DNA of 64,000 nt from Pseudomonas mandelii. Its GTDB lineage: Bacteria > Pseudomonadota > Gammaproteobacteria > Pseudomonadales > Pseudomonadaceae. The notes under the pieces are model-generated. The model did not search any database. It had not been told where the DNA came from and saw nothing but the letters and a program-made list of their open reading frames with translations. Of this stretch, positions 47,049 to 57,014 are shown piece by piece. The first letter of the stretch is position 1. Every line of letters begins with the position of its first letter. The stretch is taken from assembly GCF_024138395.1 (NCBI RefSeq), contig NZ_JAMYDU010000002.1:372001-436000 (forward strand), given 5' to 3'. A program made the position numbers and the translations under genes.

Positions 47049-47432
47049 ATGAGCGAAATCCCTGTCGACCTGCGTTTTGCCGAAAGTCACGAATGGGCCC
47101 GTCTAGACCATGATGGCGGCGTGAAAGTGGGTATTTCAGACCATGCTCAGGAAGCCTTGGGTGATGTAGTGTTCGTCGAGCTGCCGGAAATCGGCAAAGT
47201 GTTCGCGGCCGGTGAGGCTGCCGGTGTAGTCGAGTCGGTCAAGGCTGCATCGGATATCTACTCGCCAGTCTCCGGCACAGTCATTGCTGTTAACGAAGAA
47301 TTGGCCAACAACCCGGAACTGGTCAACAGCGCGCCTTATGACAGCTGGTTCTTCAAGCTCGAGCCAAGCGATACCTCTGAACTGAACAACCTGCTCGACC
47401 CGGTAGCCTATAAGGCTGCTATCGGCGAGTAA
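47049..47432 (+). CDS. gcvH: Glycine cleavage H-protein
   Basis: Lipoyl carrier of the glycine cleavage system. 127 residues, with the lipoylated Lys in [18 protein letters not shown]. The ATG at 47049 is used ([19 protein letters not shown]), preceded by TTGAGGACACAG. A TTG 15 nt earlier is a weaker start. An inverted repeat separates it from gcvP. Confidence 0.96.
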   Translation: MSEIPVDLRFAESHEWARLDHDGGVKVGISDHAQEALGDVVFVELPEIGKVFAAGEAAGVVESVKAASDIYSPVSGTVIAVNEELANNPELVNSAPYDSWFFKLEPSDTSELNNLLDPVAYKAAIGE

Positions 47433-47442
47433 TGCTCGCCCC

Positions 47443-47525
47443 GTAGGAGCTGCCGAAGGCTGCGATCTTTTGATCTTGTTTTTTAGAATCAAGATCAAAG
47501 GATCGCAGCCTTCGGCAGCTCCTAC
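47443..47525. repeat. Inverted repeat, GTAGGAGCTGCCGAAGGCTG family
   Basis: GTAGGAGCTGCCGAAGGCTG and its inverse at the other end, with inner complementary GATCTTTTGATCTTG and CAAGATCAAAGGATC arms, so almost the whole 83 bp can form one hairpin. It lies in the gcvH-gcvP gap and may set the ratio of these proteins. Confidence 0.9.
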
Positions 47526-47629
47526 ATCGTTTACATACGACTCCTTCTTCAAGGCACTGCGACATCGACTGCTATGCTGGTTTGACCGCATTGCATCGAC
47601 GCCGAGCGCCAGTCAAGAGAGAGCCCGTC

Positions 47630-50503
47630 ATGTCCCAGTTGCCGTCCTTGAGCCAGTTACGCGACCCCAATACCTTCCTGCGCCGCCATCTGGGCCCCGA
47701 TGCCGCCGAGCAGCAGGCGATGCTCGACAGCCTTGGCCTCGGCAGCCGGGTCGAGTTGATCGAGCAGACGGTGCCGCCGGGAATCCGCCTCAACCGGCCA
47801 CTGGACTTGCCGCCGGCCCTCGACGAGGAAGCCGCACTGGCCAAGTTGCGGGGCTACGCCGAGCAGAACCAGGTCTGGACCAGCCTGATCGGCATGGGAT
47901 ACCACGGCACCCTCACGCCGGCCGTCATTTTACGCAACGTGCTGGAAAATCCAGGTTGGTACACCGCCTATACGCCCTATCAACCAGAGATCGCCCAAGG
48001 CCGGCTCGAAGCGTTGCTGAATTTCCAGCAGCTGACCATCGACCTGACCGGCCTGGAACTGGCCAACGCCTCGCTGCTGGATGAAGCCACGGCGGCAGCT
48101 GAAGCCATGGCACTGGCCAAGCGCGTGGCCAAATCCAGAAGTAACCTGTTTTTCGTCGATGAGAATTGCCACTCGCAGACCATTTCCGTGGTGCGGACCC
48201 GGGCCGAAGGGTTCGGTTTCGAGCTGATCGTCGACGCTGTGGATAACTTGAAACAGCACCAGGTGTTCGGCGCGCTGCTGCAATATCCCGACACCCACGG
48301 TGAAGTGCGCGATCTGCGTCCATTGATCGACCATCTGCATGCTCAACAAGCCCTGGCCTGTGTGGCGACCGATCTGCTAAGCCTGCTGTTGCTGACTCCG
48401 CCGGGGGAGTTGGGCGCCGATGTGGTGTTCGGTTCGTCCCAGCGATTCGGCGTGCCCATGGGTTACGGTGGCCCGCACGCGGCGTTTTTTGCCAGTCGCG
48501 ACGAATACAAACGGGCGATTCCCGGGCGGATCATCGGTGTATCGAAAGATGCTCGCGGCAACGTCGCCCTGCGCATGGCCCTGCAAACCCGCGAGCAACA
48601 TATCCGCCGAGAAAAGGCCAACTCGAACATCTGCACCGCCCAGGTGCTGCTGGCGAATATCGCCAGTTTCTACGCGGTCTACCACGGTCCGGAAGGACTC
48701 AAACGGATTGCCCAGCGCGTCCATCGGCTGACCTGCATCCTCGCTGCCGGCCTGGAACGTCACGGAATCACTCGTCTCAACCAGCATTTCTTCGACACCC
48801 TGACCCTGGAGGTCGGGGGCACTCAGACCGCAATCATCGAAAGTGCCCAAGCGGCGCAGATCAATTTGCGCATTCTCGGCCGTGGACAACTCGGCCTGAG
48901 CCTCGACGAAACTTGTGACGAAACCACCGTGGCGAAGCTGTTCGATGTGTTTCTCGGTGCCGATCATGGGCTCAACGTCGACGAACTGGATGCTGAAGCT
49001 CTGGAGTCCGGCATTCCTGCCGGGTTGCAGCGCAGTACGCCTTATCTTCGTCATCCGGTGTTCAATGCCCATCACAGCGAAACCGAAATGCTGCGTTACC
49101 TCAAGCAGCTGGAAAACAAGGACCTGGCGCTCAATCAATCGATGATTCCGCTGGGCTCCTGCACCATGAAGCTCAATGCCACCAGCGAGATGATTCCCAT
49201 CACCTGGCCGCAGTTCGCCAATGTGCACCCATTCGTGCCGAAAGAGCAGGTGGTGGGTTATTCCTTGATGATCGAGGAGCTGGAACGCTGGCTCTGCGCG
49301 ATCACCGGTTTCGATGCGATCTGCATGCAACCCAACTCGGGCGCTCAGGGCGAGTACGCGGGGTTGCTGGCGATTCGCAAATATCACGAGAGCCGCCATC
49401 AGGGCGCGCGGGATATCTGCCTGATTCCGTCTTCGGCCCACGGCACCAACCCGGCTTCGGCGCAAATGGCCGGGATGCGGGTGGTGATCGTCGAGTGCGA
49501 CGAGGGGGGTAATGTCGATCTGAATGATCTGAAGGAAAAGGCCACGGAGGCGGGGGACAAACTCGCCTGCCTGATGGCGACCTATCCTTCGACTCATGGG
49601 GTCTACGAGGAAGGTATCAGCGAGATCTGTGAAGTTATCCACAGCCACGGCGGTCAGGTGTACATGGATGGCGCCAACCTCAATGCGCAGGTTGGATTGG
49701 CACGGCCGGCAGACATCGGTGCCGACGTGTCGCACATGAACCTGCACAAAACCTTCTGCATTCCCCACGGCGGTGGCGGACCGGGGATGGGCCCGATTGG
49801 CGTTCGGGCGCATCTGGCACCGTTCGTCGCCAATCACCCGGTAGTGCCAATCGATGGCCCGCTGCCGGAGAACGGCGCGGTGAGCGCGGCCCCTTGGGGC
49901 AGTGCGAGCATTCTGCCCATCAGCTGGATGTACATCGCCATGATGGGGCCGCAACTGGCGGATGCGAGCGAGGTGGCGATCCTGGCCGCAAATTACCTGG
50001 CGCAGCATTTGGCTGGTGCGTTTCCGGTGCTCTACACCGGGCGCAACGAGCGAGTGGCCCACGAATGCATTCTCGACTTGCGACCCCTCAAGGCGCAGAC
50101 CGGGATCAGTGAAGAGGACGTTGCCAAGCGCCTGATAGACTACGGTTTCCATGCGCCGACCATGTCATTCCCGGTGCCGGGGACGTTGATGGTCGAACCG
50201 ACCGAGAGTGAGTCGAAAGCGGAGCTGGACCGTTTTATCGGCGCGATGCTGAGTATCCGCGCGGAAATCACCGAGGTGCAGAACGGCAACTGGCCGGCGG
50301 AGGACAACCCGCTGAAACGCTCCCCGCATACCTTGGCCGACATCACCGGGGTTTGGGAGCGCCCCTACAGCATCGAGCAGGCAGTGACGCCGGATGCTCA
50401 CACCAAGGCCCACAAGTATTGGCCGGTGGTGAACCGGGTAGACAATGTCTATGGTGACCGCAATCTGTTTTGCGCGTGTGTGCCGGTGGACGAATACCGG
50501 TGA
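47630..50503 (+). CDS. gcvP: Glycine dehydrogenase (decarboxylating), P-protein
   Basis: PLP enzyme that decarboxylates glycine and loads the H-protein. 957 residues from ATG 47630 ([20 protein letters not shown]), the usual size of the fused-subunit type; an in-frame start 48 nt earlier is unlikely because AAGAGAGAG lies upstream of this ATG. The C-terminal PLP site is [20 protein letters not shown] (Schiff-base Lys). A Gly-rich loop [12 protein letters not shown] is present. Ends at an intergenic repeat. Confidence 0.95.
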   Translation: MSQLPSLSQLRDPNTFLRRHLGPDAAEQQAMLDSLGLGSRVELIEQTVPPGIRLNRPLDLPPALDEEAALAKLRGYAEQNQVWTSLIGMGYHGTLTPAVILRNVLENPGWYTAYTPYQPEIAQGRLEALLNFQQLTIDLTGLELANASLLDEATAAAEAMALAKRVAKSRSNLFFVDENCHSQTISVVRTRAEGFGFELIVDAVDNLKQHQVFGALLQYPDTHGEVRDLRPLIDHLHAQQALACVATDLLSLLLLTPPGELGADVVFGSSQRFGVPMGYGGPHAAFFASRDEYKRAIPGRIIGVSKDARGNVALRMALQTREQHIRREKANSNICTAQVLLANIASFYAVYHGPEGLKRIAQRVHRLTCILAAGLERHGITRLNQHFFDTLTLEVGGTQTAIIESAQAAQINLRILGRGQLGLSLDETCDETTVAKLFDVFLGADHGLNVDELDAEALESGIPAGLQRSTPYLRHPVFNAHHSETEMLRYLKQLENKDLALNQSMIPLGSCTMKLNATSEMIPITWPQFANVHPFVPKEQVVGYSLMIEELERWLCAITGFDAICMQPNSGAQGEYAGLLAIRKYHESRHQGARDICLIPSSAHGTNPASAQMAGMRVVIVECDEGGNVDLNDLKEKATEAGDKLACLMATYPSTHGVYEEGISEICEVIHSHGGQVYMDGANLNAQVGLARPADIGADVSHMNLHKTFCIPHGGGGPGMGPIGVRAHLAPFVANHPVVPIDGPLPENGAVSAAPWGSASILPISWMYIAMMGPQLADASEVAILAANYLAQHLAGAFPVLYTGRNERVAHECILDLRPLKAQTGISEEDVAKRLIDYGFHAPTMSFPVPGTLMVEPTESESKAELDRFIGAMLSIRAEITEVQNGNWPAEDNPLKRSPHTLADITGVWERPYSIEQAVTPDAHTKAHKYWPVVNRVDNVYGDRNLFCACVPVDEYR

Positions 50504-50515
50504 CAGGGTAGCGCT

Positions 50516-50622
50516 GATCGTTCCCACGCTCTGCGTGGGAATGCATCCCGGGACGCTCCGCGTCCCAAGAGCGGACGCAGAGCGTCCATGGCGGCGCTAC
50601 CACACGGAGTGTGGGAGCGATC
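50516..50622. repeat. Intergenic repeat, CGTTCCCACGCTCTGCGTGGG family
   Basis: GATCGTTCCCACGCTCTGCG at the start and an inverted GTGTGGGAGCGATC at the end. Inner arms GGACGCTCCGCG and GGACGCAGAGCGTCC can pair. It follows gcvP. Confidence 0.88.
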
Positions 50623-50645
50623 ATCAACAAGGTTTTGTGTCAGGC

Positions 50646-50680
50646 AAAAAAATGCCGCTCATGAGAGCGGCATTTTTTGT
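50646..50680. terminator. Bidirectional terminator between gcvP and DUF2388 gene
   Basis: AAAAAAATGCCGCTC, loop ATGA, GAGCGGCATTTTTTG: A and T tracts on both sides, between the convergent gcvP and the DUF2388 gene. Confidence 0.9.
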
Positions 50681-50693
50681 TCAGCAACGAACC

Positions 50694-51014
50694 TTATTTC
50701 GAGGCGACGGCATTCTTCGCCAGGATTGCGTTCGCCAATTCCATGTCCGTGGCTTGCAGACCTGGGTTGTCGGCGCGGACTTTCTGCATGGCGGCTTCCA
50801 GGTAAGGGCCTCGGATTGTGCCTTCACTGGCGACAAAGCTGCTGGCATCGTCCTGGGCGGCGACGACCAATTTGTGATCCTTGGAGGTCAGGTAGGACGT
50901 ACCGGTGGTGGCACCGGAAGTAAGGACGTTACGCCAAAAGCTGTCATCAGCCATCGCCGAACCGACTGGAAGGGACAACACGGCGAGAGTAGCGACAGCA
51001 AGTTTGAGACGCAT
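50694..51014 (-). CDS. DUF2388 domain-containing secreted protein
   Basis: A 106-residue protein with a signal peptide (MRLKLAVATLAVLSLPVGSA, cleaved near AMA-D). The mature part DDSFWRNVLTSGATTGTSYLTSKDHKLVVAAQDDASSFVASEG is DUF2388, a Pseudomonas family of unknown function. The ATG at 51014 is chosen since the upstream in-frame start would put charged residues before the signal. Single gene with a terminator. Several copies of this family occur in Pseudomonas genomes (from memory). Confidence 0.8.
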   Translation of the reverse strand: MRLKLAVATLAVLSLPVGSAMADDSFWRNVLTSGATTGTSYLTSKDHKLVVAAQDDASSFVASEGTIRGPYLEAAMQKVRADNPGLQATDMELANAILAKNAVASK

Positions 51015-51082
51015 AAAAGGTGACTCCACTGGGTTTTAACTACGGCCTTTGATTACCGATAACCCAATCGAGTTCCGTGACG

Positions 51083-51526
51083 TTAGTCGGCTCGCTCCAC
51101 CAGTAAAATCGCCCCTTGCTGCCCGACCACCCGAACACGGCTGCCGGATGCGCTGTCAGGTCCTCGGGCCATCCACACACCATCGGCGACCTTGATCTTG
51201 CCGCGGCCGTCGACAATTGCTTCGCTGACCACGAACACCTTGCCGATCAGCTCCTGCCCTCTCAGGTTCAGGTTCGGCTGATCGCTGGCCCGCACCGCGT
51301 TGCGCTGACGTCTCCACCAGTACAGTGCGGTGAGGATTGAAAAGACCGCAAACAGCAGCATTTGCAATTCCCAGGGCAAGCCCGGTATCACGAAAGTCAG
51401 CACGCCGACGGCGGCGGCTGCCATGCCGATCCACAGCAGATAACCGCCGGCCCCGAACACCTCGAGGATCAGCAGCAGCGTGCCCAGGGCCAACCAGCTC
51501 CAGAACGAAAACAGCTCCATGGGCAC
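51083..51526 (-). CDS. NfeD family membrane protein
   Basis: A 147-residue inner-membrane protein: two or three hydrophobic helices (about residues 5-60), then an OB-fold NfeD domain (ELIGKVFVVSEAIVDGRGKIKVADGVWMARG). NfeD proteins act with SPFH-domain partners at membrane microdomains. The gene starts 5 nt after the stop of the SPFH gene and is the second gene of that two-gene operon. Confidence 0.9.
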   Translation of the reverse strand: MPMELFSFWSWLALGTLLLILEVFGAGGYLLWIGMAAAAVGVLTFVIPGLPWELQMLLFAVFSILTALYWWRRQRNAVRASDQPNLNLRGQELIGKVFVVSEAIVDGRGKIKVADGVWMARGPDSASGSRVRVVGQQGAILLVERAD

Positions 51527-51531
51527 CGACC

Positions 51532-52446
51532 TCAGCCTTTCTTGCCGTCGAACGTGGCTTTGACGATTTCGCCAATGCCGCCGACTGCGCCGATCATCGA
51601 ACTGGCTTCGAGCGGCATCAGGATCACTTTGCTGTTGTTGGCCGAGGCCAGTTTGCCCAAGGCATCGATGTACTTCTGTGCCACGAAGTAATTGACCGCC
51701 TGCACGTTACCGCCGGCGATGGCTTCGGACACCACTTTGGTGGCTTGGGCTTCGGCCTGGGCCTGACGCTCCCGGGCCTCGGCTTCGAGGAACGCCGCCT
51801 GACGGCTACCCTCGGCTTCCAGAATCTGTGCCTGCTTCTTGCCTTCGGCGGTGAGGATTGCCGAGGCGCGCAGGCCTTCGGCTTCGAGAATCTGTGCGCG
51901 TTTGATCCGCTCGGCTTTCATCTGGCCGGACATGGCGGCCATCAGGTCGGCGGGAGGGCTGATGTCCTTGATCTCGATCCGGGTGATCTTGATGCCCCAC
52001 GGCGCCGTGGCTTCATCAACGGTGCGCAGCAGTTTTTCGTTGATGTTGTCGCGCTGGCTGAGCATCGCGTCCAGCTCCATGGAGCCGAGCACGGTACGGA
52101 TATTGGTTTGCAGCAGATTGCGGATGGCGTGTTCGAGGTTGTTCACCTCATAGGCGGCCTGGGCGGTGTTGACCACCTGGAAGAAGCATACGGCGTCGAT
52201 TTGCACGGTGGCGTTGTCGGCGGTGATGACTTCCTGAGGCGGGATGTCCAGCACGCTTTCCATCACGTTGATCTTGCGACCGATGCGGTCCATCACCGGA
52301 ATGATGATGTTCAAGCCAGGTTTGAGAGTGTTGGTGTAACGGCCGAAACGTTCGACCGTCCATTCAAAACCCTGAGGCACCACCTTGAAACCCATGAAAA
52401 GAATGGCCACAGCCAGCGCGACGAAAAGAATCAGTGCAATACCCAT
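51532..52446 (-). CDS. SPFH/Band 7 (QmcA-like) membrane protein
   Basis: A 304-residue flotillin-type protein. One N-terminal helix ([20 protein letters not shown]) anchors it, then the SPFH domain ([24 protein letters not shown]) and a C-terminal coiled coil ([19 protein letters not shown]) follow. QmcA forms oligomeric cages on the inner membrane and interacts with FtsH. It is first in the operon with NfeD. Roles in membrane quality control are known for the family, not shown here. Confidence 0.9.
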   Translation of the reverse strand: MGIALILFVALAVAILFMGFKVVPQGFEWTVERFGRYTNTLKPGLNIIIPVMDRIGRKINVMESVLDIPPQEVITADNATVQIDAVCFFQVVNTAQAAYEVNNLEHAIRNLLQTNIRTVLGSMELDAMLSQRDNINEKLLRTVDEATAPWGIKITRIEIKDISPPADLMAAMSGQMKAERIKRAQILEAEGLRASAILTAEGKKQAQILEAEGSRQAAFLEAEARERQAQAEAQATKVVSEAIAGGNVQAVNYFVAQKYIDALGKLASANNSKVILMPLEASSMIGAVGGIGEIVKATFDGKKG

Positions 52447-52540
52447 AACGGTCCCTGTCCATCTGGTGGAGTTGCGATGGCCAGAGTGTAGGGCAAAAGG
52501 CTTGCATGCGACTTGGATGGATTGTATCCGAGCGCAATCT

Positions 52541-52671
52541 GTAGCAGCTGGCGAAGCCTGCGTTCGGCTGCGCAGCAGTCGTAAAAACGGAAACTGCGGT
52601 ACGTCAGGTAGACCGCGTCAGCCGGATTGACGACTGCTTCGCAGCCGAACGCAGGCTTCGCCAGCTGCTAC
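52541..52671. repeat. Long inverted repeat, GTAGCAGCTGG family
   Basis: GTAGCAGCTGGCGAAGCCTG and its inverse, with about 45-nt arms and a 40-nt centre. Same family as 238-366. It lies between the SPFH operon and the GspE-type gene. Confidence 0.88.
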
Positions 52672-52699
52672 AACAAGTCGTGGCACTAGATATTGCTGT

Positions 52700-54484
52700 C
52701 TACTTCTGCTCACTCTGCGGCGTCACTCGCAACACCTCTTCGATCGTGGTCAAACCCGCCGCCACTTTCTGTGCCCCCGACAAGCGCAAACTGCGCATGC
52801 CTTCCTTGAAGGCCTGTCGCCGGACCGCCAGCAAATCGGTATCGGGGTTGATCAGCGCTTTAATGCCGTCAGTCAGTTGCATGATTTCGTAGACTCCGGC
52901 GCGGCCGCGATAGCCGGTTTCGCGGCATTCCAGGCAACCGATGGCGCGTTGTGCGTTGCCTGGCATTGGCGCTTGCCAAGGCCGGGTCAGGGTCTGCCAG
53001 TCGTCCTCGCCCAAGGTCAGCGGTGCCTTGCAATGCGGGCATAGCGTTCGGACCAGACGCTGAGCCATGACCCCGAGCACCGTGGCCTTGATCAGGTAAT
53101 GCGGCACGCCGAGTTCCAGCAGGCGGCTGATCGCGCTCGGGGCGTCGTTGGTGTGTAACGTCGATAACACCAAGTGGCCAGTGAGTGCCGCCTGAATCGC
53201 CATCTCGGCGGTTTCGAGGTCGCGGATCTCGCCGATCATGATGATGTCCGGGTCTTGCCGCATCAGCGCACGCACGCCGGCGGCGAAGGTCAGGTCGATG
53301 TTGTGCTGGACCTGCATCTGATTGAACGCCGGTTCGACCATTTCGATCGGGTCTTCGATGGTGCAGAGGTTGACCTCCGGCGTCGCCAGTTTCTTCAGGG
53401 TGGTGTACAGCGTGGTGGTCTTGCCCGAACCGGTCGGCCCGGTCACCAGAATGATGCCATTGGGTTGGCGAGTCATGTCCTGCCAGCGACGCAGGTCATC
53501 GGCGGAAAACCCCAGCTGATCGAAGTCCTTGAGCAGCACTTCCGGGTCGAAGATCCGCATGACCATCTTCTCGCCGAACGCCGTCGGTAATGTCGACAGC
53601 CGCAACTCGACTTCGCCACCATCCGGGGTTTTGGTTTTGACCCGGCCGTCCTGGGGTTTGCGCTTTTCCGCGACGTTCATTCGCCCCAGGCTTTTCAGGC
53701 GGCTGACGATGGCCATGGTCACCTGCGGCGGGAATTGATAGACGTTGTGCAGCACGCCGTCGATGCGAAAACGCACCGTGCCTTGCTCGCGTCGGGGTTC
53801 GATGTGGATATCGCTGGCCCGTTGCTGGAACGCGTACTGGAACAGCCAATCGACGATGTTGACGATGTGCGCATCGTTGGCGTCCGGCTCCTGGTCGCTG
53901 GCGCCGAGGTTGAGCAACTGTTCGAAGTTGCCCAGGGTGCTTATTTGCTGATCAGCGTTGGTGGCGCCGGTGACCGACTTGGCCAGGCGGAAAAACTCCA
54001 CGCTGAAGCGCTGGATGTCCACCGGGTTGGCCACCACGCGCTTGATTGGCAGCTTCAACACGTGGGTCAGGTCGGCTTCCCAACTGCTGACGAAGGGCTG
54101 GGCGCTGGCCACTGTGACGGCGTCACGGTCGATGGACACCGCCAGAATCTTGTGGCGTTGGGCGAAGGCATAAGACATTAGCGGCGTGATGGCCGCGACG
54201 TTGATTTTCAGCGGGTCGATGCGCAAGTAAGGCTGACCGGCCTGTTGGGACAGCCACAGCGTCAGGCTTTCCAGATCGAGGTGTTTGCCGGGGCGGCTGA
54301 GGTCGTCCAGGTGTTGGCTGGCGATGAATTCCAGCGGGTGCTGCTGACCATTAATGGCGTGACGGCGGCGGGCGTTGAGTGCGTGTTCGGCCGAATCCTG
54401 GCTGATAAAGCCTTGGGCGACCAGTTCACGTAGCAAATCATTGAGGTCCAGCCAGCGGTCCTGAGTGGCGAGTTGAACGGACAT
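52700..54484 (-). CDS. GspE/PilB-type secretion ATPase
   Basis: A 594-residue cytosolic ATPase of the type II secretion/type IV pilus class. The N-domain is about residues 1-190, then GPTGSGKTTTL Walker A (349-356), the Asp box VNLCTIEDPIEMVEPAF and Walker B GEIRDLETAEMAIQAAL. A zinc site CPHCKAP plus CLECRETG is present near the C-terminus. It is a stand-alone gene with no pilin or secretin neighbours here, which is also the case in P. aeruginosa. The process it drives is unknown. Confidence 0.88.
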   Translation of the reverse strand: MSVQLATQDRWLDLNDLLRELVAQGFISQDSAEHALNARRRHAINGQQHPLEFIASQHLDDLSRPGKHLDLESLTLWLSQQAGQPYLRIDPLKINVAAITPLMSYAFAQRHKILAVSIDRDAVTVASAQPFVSSWEADLTHVLKLPIKRVVANPVDIQRFSVEFFRLAKSVTGATNADQQISTLGNFEQLLNLGASDQEPDANDAHIVNIVDWLFQYAFQQRASDIHIEPRREQGTVRFRIDGVLHNVYQFPPQVTMAIVSRLKSLGRMNVAEKRKPQDGRVKTKTPDGGEVELRLSTLPTAFGEKMVMRIFDPEVLLKDFDQLGFSADDLRRWQDMTRQPNGIILVTGPTGSGKTTTLYTTLKKLATPEVNLCTIEDPIEMVEPAFNQMQVQHNIDLTFAAGVRALMRQDPDIIMIGEIRDLETAEMAIQAALTGHLVLSTLHTNDAPSAISRLLELGVPHYLIKATVLGVMAQRLVRTLCPHCKAPLTLGEDDWQTLTRPWQAPMPGNAQRAIGCLECRETGYRGRAGVYEIMQLTDGIKALINPDTDLLAVRRQAFKEGMRSLRLSGAQKVAAGLTTIEEVLRVTPQSEQK

Positions 54485-54585
54485 GCGGGCTCCTTATGAA
54501 CAACCGTTCGCAAAGGATAGTCGCGCACCCGTAGACCGTTGGGCCACTACCGGACCAAGTCGTGTCGGGTTTTTTCAAGGTTCAT

Positions 54586-54924
54586 TTAACCAGCGGCCTG
54601 AGCCGGCTCTTCCCACGCAGAATCGGCCGCTTGCAGGTTCACCGAGCAGACGCTGATCAGGTTACGTAATTTTTCCGCGATCACTTGAGCACGGTGCCAA
54701 CTGAGGCCGTCCATGACGATGTCGACCGACAGCAGATCGTCCATGCGCTGCACGTTCACCTGCTGCGGCGTCAGAAACTGCAGCGCGAACAGATTGAGCG
54801 CGCGGCACAGCAGATCCGGCTCGGCCTCAGCCAGTAATTGATAGTGGACGCGGCAGTGGGCGTTGCTGACGTTCCAGACATCGGCACGGGCGAGCGGGGT
54901 GTTCACGGCTTCTAAATGCGGCAT
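54586..54924 (-). CDS. Small ACT-like domain protein (hypothetical)
   Basis: A 112-residue cytosolic protein. Residues about 20-95 (HCRVHYQLLAEAEPDLLCRALNLFA, then QVNVQRMDDLLSVDIVMDGLSWHRAQVIAEKLRN) show a beta-alpha-beta-beta-alpha-beta pattern as in ACT regulatory domains such as the small subunit IlvM of acetolactate synthase. The assignment is by pattern only. GGAG lies before the ATG. It is divergent from the Lrp/AsnC gene with a 126-nt gap, so the regulator may control it. Confidence 0.6.
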   Translation of the reverse strand: MPHLEAVNTPLARADVWNVSNAHCRVHYQLLAEAEPDLLCRALNLFALQFLTPQQVNVQRMDDLLSVDIVMDGLSWHRAQVIAEKLRNLISVCSVNLQAADSAWEEPAQAAG

Positions 54925-55050
54925 GGTCGGTCTCCAAAATCACTGGAGGAATTTTTACATTCGGTGCCGGGCATTTCTTATCTATGATTGGGCTTATTGA
55001 TCATTTATCGAATCGATCAATTCGATTCAGTACCCACTACAGGTTTTTCT

Positions 55051-55524
55051 ATGCACAGCGAGCTGGATGGCTACGACCGCAAGATTCTCGCGTTGCTGCA
55101 AGAGGACGCTTCGCTCTCCAGTGCGCAGATCGCCGAACAGGTAGGGCTCTCGCAGTCGCCGTGCTGGCGGCGGATACAGCGGATGAAGGAAGAGGGGATC
55201 ATTCGCGGTCAGGTGACGTTGCTGGACCGGAAGAAAATCGGCCTTAACACGCAGATATTCGCCGAGATCAAACTCAATGCCCACGGACGTTCGAACTTCA
55301 CTGAGTTCACCGAGGCGATTCGCGGTTTTCCCGAAGTGCTGGAGTGTTATGTGCTGATGGGGTCGGTGGATTTCTTGCTGCGGATCGTCACGGCGGACAT
55401 CGAGGCTTATGAGCGTTTCTTCTTCGAGAAGCTGTCGATGGTGCCGGGGATTCAGGAGGTCAATTCGATCGTGGCGTTGTCGGAAATCAAATCCACGACG
55501 AGTTTGCCGGTGTTGCGGGGGTAG
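55051..55524 (+). CDS. Lrp/AsnC family transcriptional regulator
   Basis: A 157-residue regulator. Helix-turn-helix at about residues 10-55 (KILALLQEDASLSSAQIAEQVGLSQSPCWRRIQRM) and a C-terminal RAM ligand domain (about 70-150, EVLECYVLMGSVDFLLRIVTADI). The ATG at 55051 follows ACAGG; in-frame ATG 63 nt earlier adds a poor leader. It is divergent from the ACT-like gene and probably regulates it and itself. The effector amino acid is unknown. Confidence 0.9.
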   Translation: MHSELDGYDRKILALLQEDASLSSAQIAEQVGLSQSPCWRRIQRMKEEGIIRGQVTLLDRKKIGLNTQIFAEIKLNAHGRSNFTEFTEAIRGFPEVLECYVLMGSVDFLLRIVTADIEAYERFFFEKLSMVPGIQEVNSIVALSEIKSTTSLPVLRG

Positions 55525-55548
55525 AGATTTTCAGTGTTTTTGCGGGCC

Positions 55549-55641
55549 TCTTCGCGGGCAAGCCTCGCTCCTACAGGATTTGGGTCGAATCCAATTGGGC
55601 GGTCGACCAAATCCTGTAGGAGCGAGGCTTGCCCGCGATGG
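55549..55641. repeat. REP doublet
   Basis: TTCGCGGGCAAGCCTCGCTC and inverse TGTAGGAGCGAGGCTTGCCC. It lies between the convergent Lrp/AsnC and CYTH-CHAD genes. Confidence 0.9.
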
Positions 55642-55646
55642 CGGTC

Positions 55647-57014
55647 TTACATACGCAGGAGCATCTTCCAGGCGCGATTCTGATACACCGCAATCGCTTG
55701 ATGCTTACGCGCATCCAGCGATTCATCGGTGATCGGCTCGTTGGCCAGTTGCGTCAGTTTGTTCAGCTCACCGTACAGGCGATCCATTTCCGGGATCTCC
55801 AGTACGCCGCGGGCATGGTGCAGCCAGACCTGGATGCGCTCGATACGCGGCAGCTGCTCGGCCAAGTCTTCCGGCTGTTGCTGGTAACGCTGCAATTGCA
55901 GCGAATTGGCTTCTTCGCCCAGCATGCGCGGCAGCCAGCTGCCCAGTTGCGCGGCGCCCTGGCGATTGCCGCGGGTGTTGCGATCGGCGGCCCAGGTGCG
56001 GGCCAGCAACCAGCGCGAGGTGTTCAGTGAGAACAGACCCCAGCGCACGTCTTCCAATTCTTCGAGGAATTGCTCCGGCGCGGCTTTGCGCACGTCTTCG
56101 TCGTCCAGGCCGGCTTGTACCAGCGGGCGCCAGTCTTCCAGCAGGGCATCCAGAGAGACCCGCAGATCGTGAGTCGACTGACGCGGTGCGGCCTGACCGA
56201 GGCTGCTGATCAGCGCGCGCATTTCCATCAGGCTCTCGACCCAGTCTTGCAACAGACGCCAGTGACCATTGAAGCGATATTGCTCGGCCAGCCGCTGGCT
56301 GCTGCTCAGCAAGTGCCAGCTCAGCGTGGCGAACGCGTCATCCAGCGGCGTTTCGGCGCTGATCTGTGGGGTCTGCAGCCTCAACGAATAGCTATGGGCG
56401 TCGTATAGACGATAGCCACGCTCGGCTTTGCTGATGTCGCATGGCATCAGGGCCAGGGTTTCGGCCAGTTCGGCGGCCAGTTCCAGCAGAGCAGCCGGTT
56501 CGCCTTCGCGCAGTTCCAGTTCCAGCTCGCAGATTTCTTCTTTCTGCTTGCCGACGATGACGTGGCCCAGGTCCAGCGCGGCTTCGATGACCACTTTGGT
56601 CTTGCCGCGGCCCCAGGCGATTTCCGCGCGTTCGCGCACGAAATCAGTGGTAAAGATGGCTTTCAGGGTTTTCTTGTCCAGTTCAGCCAGCGCTTCGGGC
56701 CAGCATTCGCCGTCGAGCTTCTTCACATCGAGTTTGGCTTTGGGCAGAGGCCAGTTGTATTCATTCCGCTCGGACAGACCGGCGACGCTCTGGCCACGGG
56801 TCTTGAGGGTCTGAATCACTTCTTCGCCATCGCGGCGCAGGCGCAGGGCAACCTTGGCGCGGGCCAGGTCGCGCTCAGGCGTGTCGAAGTACTGGTTCAT
56901 CAACTCACGGCGTTCCCAGCCACTTTTGTTGCGTTTTTTCAGTAACGGGTGCTCGCGCAGGGCGGCGAGGGTCTCGCGGCTGACGCGGAGTTTGATTTCG
57001 GTTTCTTTCTGCAT
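55647..57014 (-). CDS. CYTH-CHAD domain protein (triphosphatase-like)
   Basis: A 455-residue cytosolic protein. The N-terminal CYTH domain has the ExExK signature (ETEIKLRV, Glu4, Glu6, Lys8) and the tunnel strands ALRLRRDGEEVIQTLK and QTLKTRG; CYTH domains hydrolyse triphosphates. The C-terminal part (about 220-455) is a CHAD domain with conserved His/Arg helices (THDLRVSLDALLEDW, EDVRWGLFSLNTSRWL). CHAD domains bind polyphosphate, which fits the presence of ppk and ppx in this window. It is downstream of the divergent argE promoter. Confidence 0.9.
   Translation of the reverse strand: MQKETEIKLRVSRETLAALREHPLLKKRNKSGWERRELMNQYFDTPERDLARAKVALRLRRDGEEVIQTLKTRGQSVAGLSERNEYNWPLPKAKLDVKKLDGECWPEALAELDKKTLKAIFTTDFVRERAEIAWGRGKTKVVIEAALDLGHVIVGKQKEEICELELELREGEPAALLELAAELAETLALMPCDISKAERGYRLYDAHSYSLRLQTPQISAETPLDDAFATLSWHLLSSSQRLAEQYRFNGHWRLLQDWVESLMEMRALISSLGQAAPRQSTHDLRVSLDALLEDWRPLVQAGLDDEDVRKAAPEQFLEELEDVRWGLFSLNTSRWLLARTWAADRNTRGNRQGAAQLGSWLPRMLGEEANSLQLQRYQQQPEDLAEQLPRIERIQVWLHHARGVLEIPEMDRLYGELNKLTQLANEPITDESLDARKHQAIAVYQNRAWKMLLRM

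Noticed and set aside
48377..50152. 591-aa minus-strand frame inside gcvP
   Set aside because: Antisense to gcvP; no known domain and no ribosome site.
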